From: Lycocorax pyrrhopterus obiensis
Taxonomy: Eukaryota; Chordata; Aves; Passeriformes; Paradisaeidae
NCBI GenBank assembly: GCA_014706295.1
Contig: JACSVZ010000014.1
Span: 73,380,435-73,444,434 of the forward strand
Length of the DNA: 64,000 nt
Direction: 5' to 3'
The notes beneath the pieces are model-generated. The model searched no databases. It worked only from the letters and a program-made list of their open reading frames with translations, and was not told the DNA's origin. Of the stretch, positions 1-12,936 are shown piece by piece. Position numbers and translations under genes: made by a program. Within the stretch, counting starts at the first letter, position 1, and the number at the start of each line of letters is the position of its first letter.

Positions 1-860
1 AGGCCAAAATGCCATTTTAAATGTGAAAGTTTTGTCATCTGCTCTGCCTCTCCGTTGTCAGGGCCTTCAAAAAGTGATGTAGTCTTGTTTATAAACAACC
101 AGGAGCTCTTAGTGCTCCCAGAAATAATTATGGGTTTGAGACATTGTGACTGTAAACAGGGAGATTTTGCCTCTGCTGTGTCTGAGTTCCCTCTGGATTG
201 TTAAGAGATGAAGCCTCATCCCCAAACTATTTTTCTGGTCTTAGCTGAGAGTGAGAAACTTAAAATAACAGCAAAAGTTGTGAGAAAAACCCTCTGAGGG
301 TTTTCTGGGCTTAACACATGAAATTTATTATGATGGCTGTTGTTATCACCACCACCATCATCATGGTCATCATCATCATCATCTTCATCATCATATAGGA
401 ATCATAGCAACATATTTTATATGGCTTGTTCTTTTATAAATTAGGTGTTCCCATAACATTTTTTAGCTAATTGCACAAGTTTTACTAATGAAACCCGACT
501 ATATTGCAGTATTCTAGATCCACGGTAAATGCATTAATCCTCAGTACTTCAGGCATGGGCTTAATTATGTGAGCAAGATTACTGGTTTTATGACTGAACA
601 TTTATTTATTTTATGACTTAAATTTATTTTCTGAGTCGTAAATAAATTAATCAACTCACCAAATTATGAAATAGCAGTGCAACAACAAGAATTCTGCTCT
701 TGCATTTTAACTTGGGGTAGTTACGGTTTGTAAACACATTTTGGTTTGAGAAAAGCCACTTCCTTCCTTCCTCTGGAAACAGGTTATTCAGATTCTTTTC
801 CTCAGAGCTGGTCAGAGGACGGGGATAGTTCTGTGTCTCATCATTCATCTTCTGTTTCAG
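1..860. other. SSBP2 intron (partial) with a degenerate ATC/TCA repeat
   Basis: Intronic sequence upstream of the first visible exon. A trinucleotide run of CAC/CAT/TCA units lies at about 345-394. Nothing else stands out. Confidence 0.8.
345..394. repeat. Degenerate (ATC)n microsatellite
   Basis: About 50 bases of ATC/ACC units with a few interruptions (GGT, CTT) in an SSBP2 intron. Confidence 0.85.
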
Positions 861-909
861 GGGTCCTGGGGGTGGCAGACCTTGGCCAAACCCAACCAAT
901 GCCAATTCA
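861..909 (+). CDS. SSBP2: SSBP2 exon: [16 protein letters not shown]
   Basis: Acceptor TTTCAG precedes the exon and donor GTAAGT follows. The first base completes a Met codon begun in an exon outside the window. It ends in phase 0. Confidence 0.93.
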
Positions 910-3900
910 GTAAGTAAATATTACAAATATATTTGACATCTTCTTGTATTTAGGGAAGTACCTTCACAGCAGGCCCAGCACTGCCATAATATAAAGGTTG
1001 TTCTGGGGTCCTACATGAACAGCAATGTCTGGTATTTCTCCAGAAGGCAGAAAATTCTCATTTTCGTTCAGGGATCATTGGTTTAAACATGTCCATTTTT
1101 AACACTTGCAGGTGGACAAGGTAGGTCTGGCTTGCCCTGTTAAACAGTTTTTTCTGGTTTTCTCACTTTGGGCTTTTTAATTCTATTAGTGAAACTCTTC
1201 CTCAGTTTTCTTTTGCATGTACTTGATTAAAATGGATATTTCTTAACTGATAGCCAAAGTCTTTTCGGTCCCTGAAATCAATTGGCAAGTCCAATAATAG
1301 ATTTATTTGTAACAATCATTTGGCTGACAAGTTGTCTGTAGAGAAATTTGTGTTTGTCAGTACAGTTGCTCTTCCCACAACAGCACTGGCCTGTGTTCCT
1401 TTGGACAGAGTAACTGCAAAGGCTGTAACAGAGAAGAAAACCAGATTATTCACAGGATTTCTCCAGGACACTGTCCTTTAAAAAAACATAAATAAAAAAA
1501 ATGCAAATAAATACCAGTATCTTCTAAGGTGAAAGATGTGGTAGCTTCTTTTCCTTTTATGATCAAGATTTTAATCAAAATTAGGTATCTCTAACAACAT
1601 ACAAATTCAGTTCAAGCTTGGCTGACTTTGAAGTCCTGCTGACTGAAATGCAAGTATGTGCTGCCTAAGTTCATTAACCTTATAAACTACATTGCCTTAA
1701 TAGTCTTATACCTTAACATTTTAATACTTTAATATTTTTATAGTTAATATTTTAAAATTGCTGAAGAGAGGTGTTTATTTTGACAACAGAGGTGTTTCCC
1801 CCCATGATCTTAGCTGCATCTCTAGTTACTGTAATTACATGAGCACTAACCTGGAGCTGCCTGCAGCCCCTCCCAGCGCAGAGGGAATCACAGCTTTTCT
1901 GTTGATGTTGCAGATACCTTATTCCTCGGCATCTCCTGGGAACTATGTGGTGAGTACCTGTGTTTGTGTGTTTGTGGACATCACATCTCACTCAGGCAGA
2001 GGAACAGCACCCCAGATGTGGAGGGGAGCCCCTGTGTGTTGGCTGGGAGCTGAACATCTGGCCTGCACTGAGGATTTCCAGCTGCCCCTGGTACAGCTGT
2101 GGCTGTTCATTAATCATTATCAGCCTGCTCCTGATTGTCCTCGGTGCTGCTTCACTTCAGAAAACATTCTTATACCTAGCACAATGTATTGTCTTCAACA
2201 ATGAAGGACAAAAAACCCCTTGGCTTTCTCAGTAAGACAATGCTGTGTGAGAGTTTCTGAACTTCTACAGGAAGAAAGTGTTTATGTGTAGTGCTGGATT
2301 CTGTCTCTGTCACCAGAGATTAACTTTGTTTATTATTTTAGACTCTTTCTGTTGTTGTTGCTGTTGTTCTCAGCTTATTTGTATGTCTGAGGAGCTCTTC
2401 TAAAGCAGATTGTTTAGTCTGTTTTTGTCACATGCACAGGACTGGTGTCACAGGGTGACCAGGGAGGATTATATATTTAAAAGTGATTTATTTTGTCCTT
2501 TATTTAGACAATTAGCTGTGGAAAAGGTTATGATTCTTGAAATTGTCTATAACTATAGCCCTGATTCTGTCATGATTTAGTGGAAACAGCCAAGATTTGC
2601 TGTCTCCAACTCAGTTCTTTCAATGCAGAACTTCACAGAACTCTCTCTGTTTGGAAGACATTTTGTGGTTTTGCCACATTCCATTATTGCAGAATTTGAA
2701 AACATTTTGGGAATATTTGACTTCATAGAGAACAAATGTTTGAGGATGAGGGATGGGCCGGAGAGGTCCTTAAAAAGGTCTTTGGTGAAAAGATTTGTAA
2801 TATGGATTTATTCACTTTGAGAACTTAATATGATTAATCTACATATAGTATTTCAATATACGCTAATATATAAGCTTATCTACAAATATGTAAGTATATA
2901 TAATATGTATAAATATACAAATGTATACTCTCTCTTTATACATAAATAAAATTATATTCTCAGAGTGAAAATAGTTGATACCACGAGGCTTTCTAAGAGA
3001 AGAAATACACAAACAATGAGAGTAAAAGCAAATTTACAATGAGATGTAAAAGTTAATGAAGACAAGTAACTTTTCTCATGAATGATCAGTTAGTTGTTCC
3101 TACATCTCTTTATGTAATGTTGAAAAATGTGCAGAGAGAGCCCTTAAAAAAATCAAGTTAGTGAGCTTAGTACACAGGTAAATGGATAAAAAGTATATGG
3201 AGAGCCTGTGATGCCTAGAGGGTCATGTGGGTATGGAAAATGTGGATATATATTTATAGATAAAAGGTATGTGGATAGATATCCTTTAAGCAGACAGGAA
3301 CAACCAAACCCTTGTGATTGCTGCCACTGAAAAGATATCCCTGTCTGAAATAGAGTATCTGCTGTTTTAAATTATAACAAAAGAGATAAAGTACAGTAAC
3401 AGTCATCTGGCAATGGAAATAATAGTTATTACTAGCAGTCTATGTATGTTTTATTATGGAAAGTCAATATTTATTGCCTTTTATTGATGCAGGGATTTTT
3501 AGCAAAGTGGAAGTTGGTAGTTTTTCATGTTACCTGAAGATATTAGGGGTTCTGCAAACACAGGAAGCAAGATGTTATGTTTCTGTTCTTAGTAAATGCT
3601 TAGGGTGATTAGAATAAAATCCCTGGAGAAATCTTAAAGAACCCTAAAACTCTTGACTACCAGAGCATTTTGTGTTTCTTGACTTGATCAGATTTGTGAC
3701 ATGGAAATACCAAAAACTTATAAAAGTATCTGTTCCTTGATGGTTTTTTTTTTTTGGTGTGTCTCTTAGGTTTTTTCTAACCTTTTATTTCATGCTAACT
3801 GACAATTTTTACTCTCTCCAGGGTCCTCCAGGAGGTGGAGGGCCACCAGGAACACCCATCATGCCTAGTCCTGCAGGTACTGAAATATACTTGGAATCAA

Positions 3901-6900
3901 CAACATTACAAGGGATTTTAGGAAGTACACAAATTATTTTTTTAATAAAGAATCAGATAACTATAAATTATTTGGTCTATATTTTCTGTATCAGGTTTTT
4001 TTTCCCTACTTGCTGACGTCTCCAGCACAGGGAAGTTTCCTAACTGGCCATAAAAACTTACTGCACCAGTATAATGACTTCATTTAATAGAATTCCAGGG
4101 ATTTAAATATTATATTTTTACAAAAATAAAAATTAAAACCAAAACAAAACCAAATAAAATAAAAACACTCAGAAAATGAACAAATGAAAAGCAACCTAAG
4201 GTAAATATATTTTGAAGTTCTGTTTCCCAAAGCATGAAAACAGTTAGAAATTGGCCCCTATGAGTTTTGCAAAGGTATTTACTCACCTCTGAGACCAACA
4301 GCTCAAGGATTCCCACAGCCCAGCCATCCCCAGGGATGTGTGTTGCAAATGGATCTGGTGGATAAAGAACTTGTTGCCTGCCTCAGTGAATGTTAAAAAC
4401 AACTTTATAGGCCAGTTTTACTTTAGGCTAAAAGCTCTTCTGTTCTCCCTTTTCCTCAGACAGACTGTTTGACTGTTCTGGTGTGATACGTAGTGCTCTG
4501 TATATAGTGGAATTATTTGCTTAGATTAATGTGTAGAAAATCATCTTGGAAAGATTAATTGGTAGACAAAAACCTTGATTTATCTTCCTGTTGTACACAC
4601 AAGACCACTGGGTGTGGAATGGTCTTGTGGAGGGTCTGGGTACAGAGTGCTGAGCTCTTTTTATTCTCTGTGCAGATACTGATTTTCCAGAGCTGCCAAT
4701 ATTTTTTTTTAAATCATGCTAACCCGTTGGGGATGTATACAGACTTTTGTCAGGTCGTTCTCCTTTCAGTTTCTGTCATTTTGGAGGGCTTTTTGCAAGC
4801 ATTGCACCAGGCTGTACCATGAAGATGTATCAGCTAAAGCCTCCCTCAGGAATGAAGGATCTTTGCACAGTGTTCCACTGAAGAGCTGGATATATTCAAA
4901 ATCATATGGAGTTGACAGGGATGAGAGTAAAAAACTGTAACTCTCAGTCTGTGTCAGGAGAAGCTTTTTATCATTTATTACAGATGGAAAACAAATTGCA
5001 GGAAGCGTTGACAAGAAAAAAGTCCTGTTCTATGGATAATATTGAAGATGAGTGAAGAAATTTAGAACTCCAGGAAACAGGGTTTATGGAATTAAATAGG
5101 TACAGATTCTTGGTGATTTATAAACCTTTTAATAGTCATGCATAAAACTAGAGCCCAGAAGTAGTCACTTGGGGACCATGGCAATTATTTCTTTTCATAG
5201 CCCTGTTGTGTGGCAGCAATAGATAGAAAGGGAATAAAATCTTATGTTATATTGCCACTGTGTATGGGATTCAGGCACAGTAATAATATGAACAAAATGA
5301 CAGGAAATGGATGAGGTGAGTAATTTTATTGAAAATCGTATTTTAGCACTTAAAATAATCTCTTATTACAGATTCAACCAACTCTGGAGACAACATGTAC
5401 ACTTTAATGAACGCTGTGCCACCTGGGCCCAACAGACCGAATGTAAATATGAATCTACTTACATCCTTCTTTGAGTAGTGCAGTCTTTTGTTTATCCAAA
5501 CACTGCGTTTCCATCAGCTATCATTATTGCTAAGCTTTCCATTTTTATGGGTTGCTCTTCAGTTATGGGCCTCTGGGAAAAAAATGCCAGTAGAACTTAC
5601 ATGTATATAGATATGCTAAATCATTATGCAGTAAATTGCAGATTGTTTGGCTATAATGGCAATGTCTTTTAAATCTGTGAAGAGCTAAATTTAAGGTTAA
5701 TTACTGGAATTGGACAGAAACTGCTCAAACTGTAAAGGTGATGTGGAGCTTTCCAACTCAGGTGGGGTTTGAAAGCTGTTAATTAATCACTAATGGATTT
5801 AAGAGAGTTATAAAAGTTCCCTGTAACTTCAGTGGGGGTAGGGCTGAGTTGCCAGCAGCAGTCTGGGAAGTTATACAAAAAGCATTGAGGTAAATAATAG
5901 ATTATTACTTTGTTGGATTCCAGCCTACAGAGATGACAGTCTCCAAAAACCATGAGAGTGACCAAAAACAATGCTGTTCTTCAGTCTTCACATGAGAGAC
6001 CTTCTCTTAAAGGTCTGAATGGGACTTGAGAGTCTCATTCAGTGCTGAGGATTTTTTGTTACTTGTTTTTTCCCCCTTCGCCTGAGGAATATTCTCTCTT
6101 TATTAGGTTGTGTGAAAAATAATTGTACAGTTTTTAATGCCTGCTCCTTTCGCAGTTTCCACTGGGGCCAGGTTCAGATGGACCCATGAGCGGACTGGGT
6201 GGAATGGACTCACATCATATGAATGGATCATTAGGTAATGCTAATAGTAAATATTGCCAACGTGGTGAATTTTCAGTGACAGTGCTGTTTTCTGTGACTA
6301 ATTCCTGGAGTTCTGTGGAAGACAGTATGTAAAAATGTATGGAAAAAGTTGTAAATACATCCGTGAGATGAAGGGAGTGACTTGAAGAGGCTGTGGCAAT
6401 AAAAAAAAAAAGTCACTGAAGCTCACTGAGCAGACTTGTTCTGAACAATGAAAATTCAGCATAAGCATCTATCTCCTACAGAAAATTACTTTTTTTTTTT
6501 AGGAAAGCGTGTCCCTGAAATTGTAGATTACTTTACATAAGGACACTTTTACAGCCTTTCTTTACCTATTACAATCCTAAAATGATCAGTTGGTTTAGCT
6601 AATAATGATGCACATTGCATTCAAATCAATGAAAATCTATGTGAGAGGCAGCCACACCTTTTTCTGTTGCTTTCTACAGCCTGAGAATTATTTCTCCTTA
6701 GCTAGAATGAAAAATTAAATCGAAACAGTTATGGAAGGATTTTACATGTATGTAGCATGTAATTTATCCTTTTGGGCCAGGACAAAATAACTCCTGTTAA
6801 CATCTATGTATCTGACGTTTTTAGAGAGAGAAATCATGTTCCTTCTCAGCCCTAATTTGCCTGGTTGTATGAAATACTTATTTCAGTCTTCTCCCACAGC

Positions 6901-9900
6901 TCCATTTGTGATTGTTTTGCTGTGATACTCTTCTAGTTTTGTACTCAATACTCTTCCAGAATTTGTCTTTCCTGAACATATGTGTCTTCTGCTGCTAAAA
7001 GAATGCTTTTCTTGGTTCATCCATCCTAAAGTTGCATTTCCTTTATTCTTGGCTTAACCTGAGGTGAGACCTACAGCATGTGAAAAAAAAACCTCGATTA
7101 GTTTTCAATAGTCTTGCACTCACTATATTTAATTTTATTTGTTTTCTGTTACTCTGCACATCAGGATCATCTGGTTTCTTCTGAGAGATACTCAGTACAT
7201 GTAGTGTAGCAAAAGCTGATGGAGCCTCAGGTTGATTGAGTGGATTATTCTGTACTGACTGTAAACTTTTACTGAGTTGGTTGTGTTTTAAGATGTTGAT
7301 GTTGCACTGTGTATTTTCTATGAAAGAAATTATTGGTTTAGCTTCAGCTTAAAACTAACTGAGCAATTGTCTGTTTTAATTTCAGGCTCAGGAGACATGG
7401 ACAGTATTTCCAAAGTGAGTATCTAATCAAATATTTGGAATTTTTAGAGTGTTTCACTCTAAACTCATTTCCTTTGTCTCCATTATGAATCTTTTTTTAA
7501 TGCACATTTATTATATCATATCTATATTATATATAATTACCTCCAGTTCGTAATCTGATTGATCATATTGTAGTCTTTGATACTCTTAAAATAAATGAAA
7601 CCAGTTCTAATAATCAATTCTAGTCAAATGTAAAGCTGGAACAATCTCCTTAAGGTGTTGCAGGATTGGTTTTGTCACCTCTGTAAGGTAATGTTAATAT
7701 CTTAATCCTCAGGATAAATTCCCAGAAACTAGATTAAGAAGTAGTTTCAGAAGAAGCACTGTTTTGATATCACAACCATTAAATAGCTGGAAATGGATGC
7801 GAGTTTAATCTGCAGGGATTTTGCATCTACAAAAATAATACTTGAATGCGTCACTTCAGTAAAAATAAAACTGCTGTGGACGTGATCATCATTAACTCAG
7901 GAATTAATGAGCTGATGTGGTATTGGTAAAGGGGCATAAATAAAGAGGACCCTGTGTTCTTAAAACATTTTCAGACTCTGCACAAAGTAAAATGATGGAT
8001 GGAAAAGACCACATTGCGCTGACTGTGCTGTGCTGCGCTGTGCAGTGATGGGTTCAGTGAAACCCTTCTTTGACATAACCAGCATACATCATTTTTTTAA
8101 TCAAAGTCTGTGTTTTTTCTTCAGTATTGTATTTCAAAGTGCAGCATTTTTAAGGGAAAAAAGCCAAAACATTTCCATTCCCTTGGGATAAGTTTTAAAG
8201 CCAGTATTCCACTTGTAGCTATTCAGTATGTGCTGGTACAGGTATCAGTAGCTTTGAAAGCTTGGGTCCAAACCAATTTACCTGGAAGTCTTGTATATGT
8301 TAACCTGCATGAATAACTCATGGAAATCACATTTGATCTATGTGTTTTTTAAATAACTGAAAGGAAAACGGTGTTAATTTTGCCTGTAAGACAGTTGTCC
8401 ATAGCAAATGGATCCAGTCTTGGTAAAATCAGTACAGCTCATGGAATTCCTAGCTTTTTAGAGTAGATTTTGATTAAATTGTCTGAATGGTAGAACATAA
8501 AGTTTTTTATGAAGTAGATTGATATGAGGGCAGTAAATTAACTGAAATTTTGCATATTAAATAAACATTAATAACCTGCATTTATTGCAATGGCCGTGGA
8601 ATTTGTGCAGGCATCAGGGGCACTCTTGCTTTGGAAAACCCCAGCTGGAGCCAGAGTGCTGGACCCCAAGTGGCCACAAAAACAGCCCGACTGAGTCTCT
8701 AAAGCAGGATTTTTTTCAGGAATTTGGCCCTTTGGGGCTGGCAATGGCAGAATGTCAAAGCTTAGTTCTACACAGAGCAAGATAAAATAGGGGGAAATCC
8801 CCCAGGAATGAGCAACAGTGCAGGAGCATCATATAAAATAAATGTGACAAGGTCTTTCTATTCCTGAGTTTTACAGCCAGAGAGAGTGATGTGATTGTGT
8901 AGCCTGACCTCCTGTGTAACACAGGCAGTGGGCTCCCCTGAATTAATGCCTGCTGAAGGTGCAGCAGCAGTGGCAGAGCTAAGGCAGCAGGGTCAACCTT
9001 CTCCGAGCTGTGGGGCCCTGAGTATCTGGTGTACTTGATGGACTGATGTTAATTACCTCGTTAGGCTTTTAGTTGTCTTTGATGGGCGTGTTGTCCAGTG
9101 GCCCTGGGGATCACAGCTTTGGAAGCAGTGAATTAGACTGAAGAAAGAAGAAGGGCTAAGGCAGGGCTTTTGACCCAACTCTCTGAGCTGCATTTCAGAT
9201 GCTGGTGAAGAAGTTCTGCTTGCATGTGATGTTCGTAATTGAGTTGGTATTTATATTTATATTGCATTCTGTTTTTCTGGGTTAAAAAGAAAGGCAAGGA
9301 GAGAACTGTAATAGATGTAAGGATTTCATTATGAGATCCGTGGTTTCACTCCTCCCTTCCCCTGACTTCTGTTTTTCCATCACAAGTTTTCTAAGTAGGA
9401 GATGTAACAGTGATGGAAAGAGGGTTGCTCATGGTCCAGGTACTGCAAACCAGCTTTGTAAGAGTACCTGACTAATTGTAGTGGGTACAATCATCATGTG
9501 TGAGCTATTGATGCAGAATGATTTCTATGGGAATTACCTTGTTTCACCCATTCTCCTTCTGAAGTTGCAGAGGTAGTAGTGCACTCCTGTAAGAAAAGGA
9601 GTAACAATTAATTTATGGAAGGCTTTAGGTTGTTACCGTTTCAGTACATTGTGGTCACGATGAGCAGACCTCAGGCACCGGCCTATGCAAAGCTCTGTGC
9701 AGATCAGATCCCTCCTGTCTTTAAGTATATCTTTTGTCTATCTTTAAGTACAGACTCATTACTCACATATGTCAGGGCTCAGAGATGTGGCTGCATTCAA
9801 CCACGTGATTTAATATGGTGACAGAGCTTCCTCATATCCCTGCTGCAGCCTTTTACAGCTTTTCTTGACTTCAGCAGAAGCAGATGCTGGCTATAACCTG

Positions 9901-12627
9901 CAAATGAGGCACAGGTAAATAATCCTTGCTTCAGGGAAGAGAGCATTACTTAACAGGCTAAAATTAGTGACTGAATCATGCAGAACCCTGCTGGGGCTGA
10001 TTTTTCATCCTTGAGAAGCCCAGTGCACTGCACAGTGCACCTGAGTGCACCAAGTGCTGTGTGGAGCATGCCCTGGGCACACCTGGTGAGGCTGGGAAAT
10101 GAACTGAAACCTTCAGCACTGAATCTGTATTTTAAAATTTTATTTAACAGAACTCTCCCAGTAATATGAGCATGAGCAACCAGCCTGGCACTCCCAGGGA
10201 TGACAGCGAGATGGGTGGAAACTTCCTAAACCCCTTCCAGAGTGAGAGTGTAAGTATTTCACTACCTGGGTTGTTGGGTTGCAAAGGTGAACCTGTATCT
10301 CTGGCCTTTTGTTTAGAAGAAGAAAATTTACAAGTTTTGTAGTGTGCTTGTGCACAGTGACACAGTGCAGCGCTGTGTCTTGCTTGGTTTTTAATAGTTT
10401 CTGAAAGTACAGAATTGATTTGAATAAAAATTACTGTGCAAAAGAGAGGTGAAACTGGAAAAAGTGGGAGGCATAGATTTACTGCAGAAACTTTTTCTGG
10501 GCTATGAGATCAATGAAAAAGCAGGGTTTACACTGAAGTATGTGATGAGAGCACCAGTAGATTCCATGTTGCAAAGATGCAGAGTGCTGTTCCACCCATA
10601 AAAGGCAAAGGTTCCCACTAGTGTTCATTCTGGGGCAAATTTTGCTTTTTCTAAAAATGGATAATGCTCAAAGCAGCAAAATGTGGTGTAAACATTTTAC
10701 AGAGCAAGACTGTGGTATTGTCATAGTCATGTGCCTGAAGCTGGGTTTCTAAATCCACGTCTGGGTCCCTGAATAGGAGTCTAACCTCATTACCTATGCC
10801 AGTGGTGAGCTGCAGCTCAGTAAACAGCTTCTTTTGGATCACAGCATAGTTGAGTTCCATGGAAAATTTCATGGGAATCAGATTTTGAGGGCTTTTGGGA
10901 GGTTTTCTTTTTTAGCTAGTGAAAAGGAAGAGTTTCTGCCAGTTAGCTGTTGGTGGGCACACATTCAGGTTGTGTGGAGTGTTGAAGAAAACTGTCATAC
11001 ACAACCTAAAAAGAGCAATGTTTAATATCTGCCAAAATGGCAGTAAACTCAGAACCTCCATGAAATGTGGTCCCTGTTCCCAGCAGCCCTTGGCTCCCAG
11101 TCTGGCACGCTCTGCTGTGCTGGGGGCAGGCAGGGTCACTGAAACAGGGCTGTGGGAACAAGAGGAATCAGTGGTACTCCAGGGAAAATCTGTGTTCCCA
11201 GACATTTACTGGGTTCTGGGTGGTTTTGTGCTGCCTGGTCTTCAGGCAGGGGCTCGGATTTCTAAGGGTTTTGTTGAGATGTGTGCCTGCAAGGCAGGAG
11301 TGACACATTCCTGTCTGCTCCCAGGGACTGCTGTCTCTCTAACATGGGTTGCTTTGTTGCCCTGGGGAGCTGCTTTGCTGTCTGATCCATATTTTGCCAC
11401 TTGGCTGCTCAGAATAGGTGTTATCATGGAGTCCTTTCTCAAGCAGATTTGCTCTTCAGTTCACCGGGTATTTTGGTTAGGGGTGGGTAACAATGCAGGG
11501 CTTAATAACAAGTTAAAAATCCTAAACAACTTGAGACCATGGTTTGATTCCTTTCCCAAAGTGATTCCCCAAATACCCTGGCTCAGATACAGGAAATTAC
11601 TTGAGCAGGTGCTTTGCCTTAAGCCTTGGAGCTGGTAGTCAGACCTGTGTAGTTTACGTGAGGGGGAAGACCCATCTAAAATGTTTTTTCTGTGTGCTTG
11701 GACACTTGGAAATGGCCATCTTGGAACTCAAGACTTGGCAGGATATTTATGGCACATATGGTTTTGCACAGGCAAATTTATATTTCCTTTTTCTTCTGTC
11801 AATTTTCAAAAAGCTGATCTTCCTGCATTTGAACATTTTTCTCTGGTTAGAGGATTTTAGGCCAAATTGGGTGTTTCTGCAGTCCACAGTTTTCAAGTTA
11901 AGAACAAATTAGGTTTATAGATGTGCATTTCTTCTAGGCATTGTGGTGTCCCACTGATTACTTTAATGAAGCACTGCTAACCTGAGGGTAGCTGTAGCTT
12001 GGGTAAAGGCTGCAGTTCAGTTTGTGTTGCCACAGTGGTGTGATGAGGTGATTGGATTTTTGGTTCACATAAAGGAGAATGACCACTGGTCCCTGATTCA
12101 GCTTGCCCCCGTAAAATTGCTAACACAACCTAATACAGACCAAAAGCCTAATTTGATCACAGTCATACATATCTTTGCTCTTTTCTTCCCATAAACTATA
12201 AAAAACTCCCCAAAATCTTCCTGTGGTTCAGCTACCCATGAATGCAGCCAGCCTACCTGAGACTAGGCACCCGCCCAGGTAAATTTCCCAGTAGGCAGCA
12301 TTGGCCAGGAAAGGGTGTGGAAAGCCTCAGTGAGGTATTGGTTCATCACAGCACCCAGGTAACACCAAAACAGCCCTCAGGAGTTGCCTTTCTCAGCAGT
12401 AGCCATATTTTTGCATGAGAGAAGCTCAACAGAAGTTCTGAGGACACAAACTGAACTACAGACCCAGCAGAGGCTCCAGCACAAATTCAGGAGCGAGCTC
12501 AAGGAGCTCTGAACCCATTGCTGCAGTCCAGGCATGGATGTAGCTACCTGGGGTGGGGGGGTAAATGTTTGTTAAACTGTGGATTCCTCTTTTCCAGTAC
12601 TCCCCTAGCATGACAATGAGTGTGTGA
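861..12627 (+). CDS. SSBP2: SSBP2, single-stranded DNA-binding protein 2, C-terminal part (8 exons)
   Basis: SSBP2 is a nuclear protein that binds and stabilises LDB1 in LIM-homeodomain/LMO transcription complexes (family knowledge). The window holds only the 3' half of the gene. Coding exons are 861-909, 1914-1949, 3822-3876, 5372-5442, 6156-6234, 7386-7414, 10151-10249 and 12598-12627, all with GT-AG borders and compatible phases. They join into about 148 residues ending in SPSMTMSV and TGA, the known SSBP2 C-terminus. The segment is rich in Gly, Pro, Met, Ser and Asn, as expected for the activation region. It contains [16 protein letters not shown] and the [14 protein letters not shown] tail. 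The N-terminal LUFS/LisH domain that contacts LDB1 is upstream of the window. SSBP3 and SSBP4 are close paralogues, but the residue choices and the ACOT12/ZCCHC9 neighbours favour SSBP2. No frameshift or stop was seen. Confidence 0.95.
1914..1949 (+). CDS. SSBP2: SSBP2 36-bp microexon: [12 protein letters not shown]
   Basis: Twelve codons in phase 0 at both ends, between TTGCAG and GTGAGT. Because it is a multiple of three, skipping would keep the frame, so it is a natural candidate for alternative splicing. Confidence 0.92.
3822..3876 (+). CDS. SSBP2: SSBP2 exon: [18 protein letters not shown]
   Basis: Acceptor TCTCCAG, donor GTACTG. It encodes the collagen-like Gly/Pro run and ends after the first base of an Asp codon. 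Confidence 0.93.
5372..5442 (+). CDS. SSBP2: SSBP2 exon: [18 protein letters not shown]...
   Basis: Acceptor TTACAG, donor GTAAAT. It completes the split Asp codon and ends in phase 0 after NRPN. This is the most family-diagnostic exon in the window. Confidence 0.94.
6156..6234 (+). CDS. SSBP2: SSBP2 exon: [18 protein letters not shown]...
   Basis: Acceptor TTTCGCAG, donor GTAATG. It encodes the Gly/Met-rich stretch ending HHMNGSL plus the first base of a Gly codon. Confidence 0.94.
7386..7414 (+). CDS. SSBP2: SSBP2 29-bp microexon: SGDMDSISK
   Basis: Acceptor ATTTCAG, donor GTGAGT. Two bases complete a Gly codon, followed by nine codons. It is not a multiple of three, so skipping would shift the frame. 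Confidence 0.92.
8890..8960 (+). repeat. Ancient interspersed repeat fragment (copy 1)
   Basis: It shares the core TGACCTCCTGTGT-ACACAGGC with 46,247-46,268 in the same orientation. I recall this core from old amniote repeats but cannot name the family with certainty. Confidence 0.45.
10151..10249 (+). CDS. SSBP2: SSBP2 exon: [18 protein letters not shown]...
   Basis: Thirty-three codons between TTTAACAG and GTAAGT, phase 0 on both sides. It ends [10 protein letters not shown], the conserved near-C-terminal motif of SSBP2/3/4. Confidence 0.95.
10250..12597. other. Last SSBP2 intron, with a 239-codon open frame
   Basis: Intron between the last two coding exons. A plus-strand frame at 10,919-11,638 is open for 239 codons. 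It has no domain I recognise, no repeat texture and no splice context, so I treat it as probably non-coding. The remainder is unremarkable. Confidence 0.6.
12598..12627 (+). CDS. SSBP2: SSBP2 terminal coding exon: YSPSMTMSV stop
   Basis: Acceptor CTTTTCCAG, then nine codons and TGA. The C-terminus equals the family C-terminus, which fixes the end of the gene's coding region. Confidence 0.94.
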   Translation, partial: YSPSMTMSV

Positions 12628-12869
12628 CCTGTTCACAAGTGTTGCCGTGAAGACCACAGTGAGTTGGCCCTCTCCAGAGAGCTACTGCAGAAGAAAATTA
12701 TTCGTCCCAGTGTACAGTTTAACTAAAGGATCTCAGACACAAACAGACCCACCTGTTTTTTTTTCCTACCATCTCCCCCGTTTCATCAAAAAGTGGGTCC
12801 CAAACATGCTTGAGACAACTGTAAAGAGTGGCATGAGAGAAGTGCCCGAGGTGGAGCTGCAAGCGCCTG

Positions 12870-12936
12870 TCTGTGTGTGTACATGTGTGGGTCGGCGTGG
12901 GGTGTGTGTGTGTGTGACACAAAGCACACACACAGA
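12870..12936. repeat. GT-rich and CA-rich arms in the SSBP2 3' UTR
   Basis: TCTGTGTGTGT at about 12,869-12,880 and a longer GT run at 12,901-12,916 are both complementary to the CA run at 12,924-12,936. In RNA this gives alternative GU/CA stem-loops. Confidence 0.7.

Larger units (their letters stand above)
910..10150. other. SSBP2 introns between the exons at 861 and 10151
   Basis: Six introns: 910-1913, 1950-3821, 3877-5371, 5443-6155, 6235-7385 and 7415-10150. They are mostly AT-rich. 2,830-2,950 is nearly pure A/T with TATA-like runs. An ancient repeat fragment lies at 8,890-8,960. Overlapping GTGCAC palindromes occur at about 10,023-10,060. No further coding exon was recognised. Confidence 0.75.

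Noticed and set aside
10023..10060. Overlapping GTGCAC palindromes before an SSBP2 exon
   Set aside because: Short and imperfect; not distinguishable from chance low-complexity sequence.
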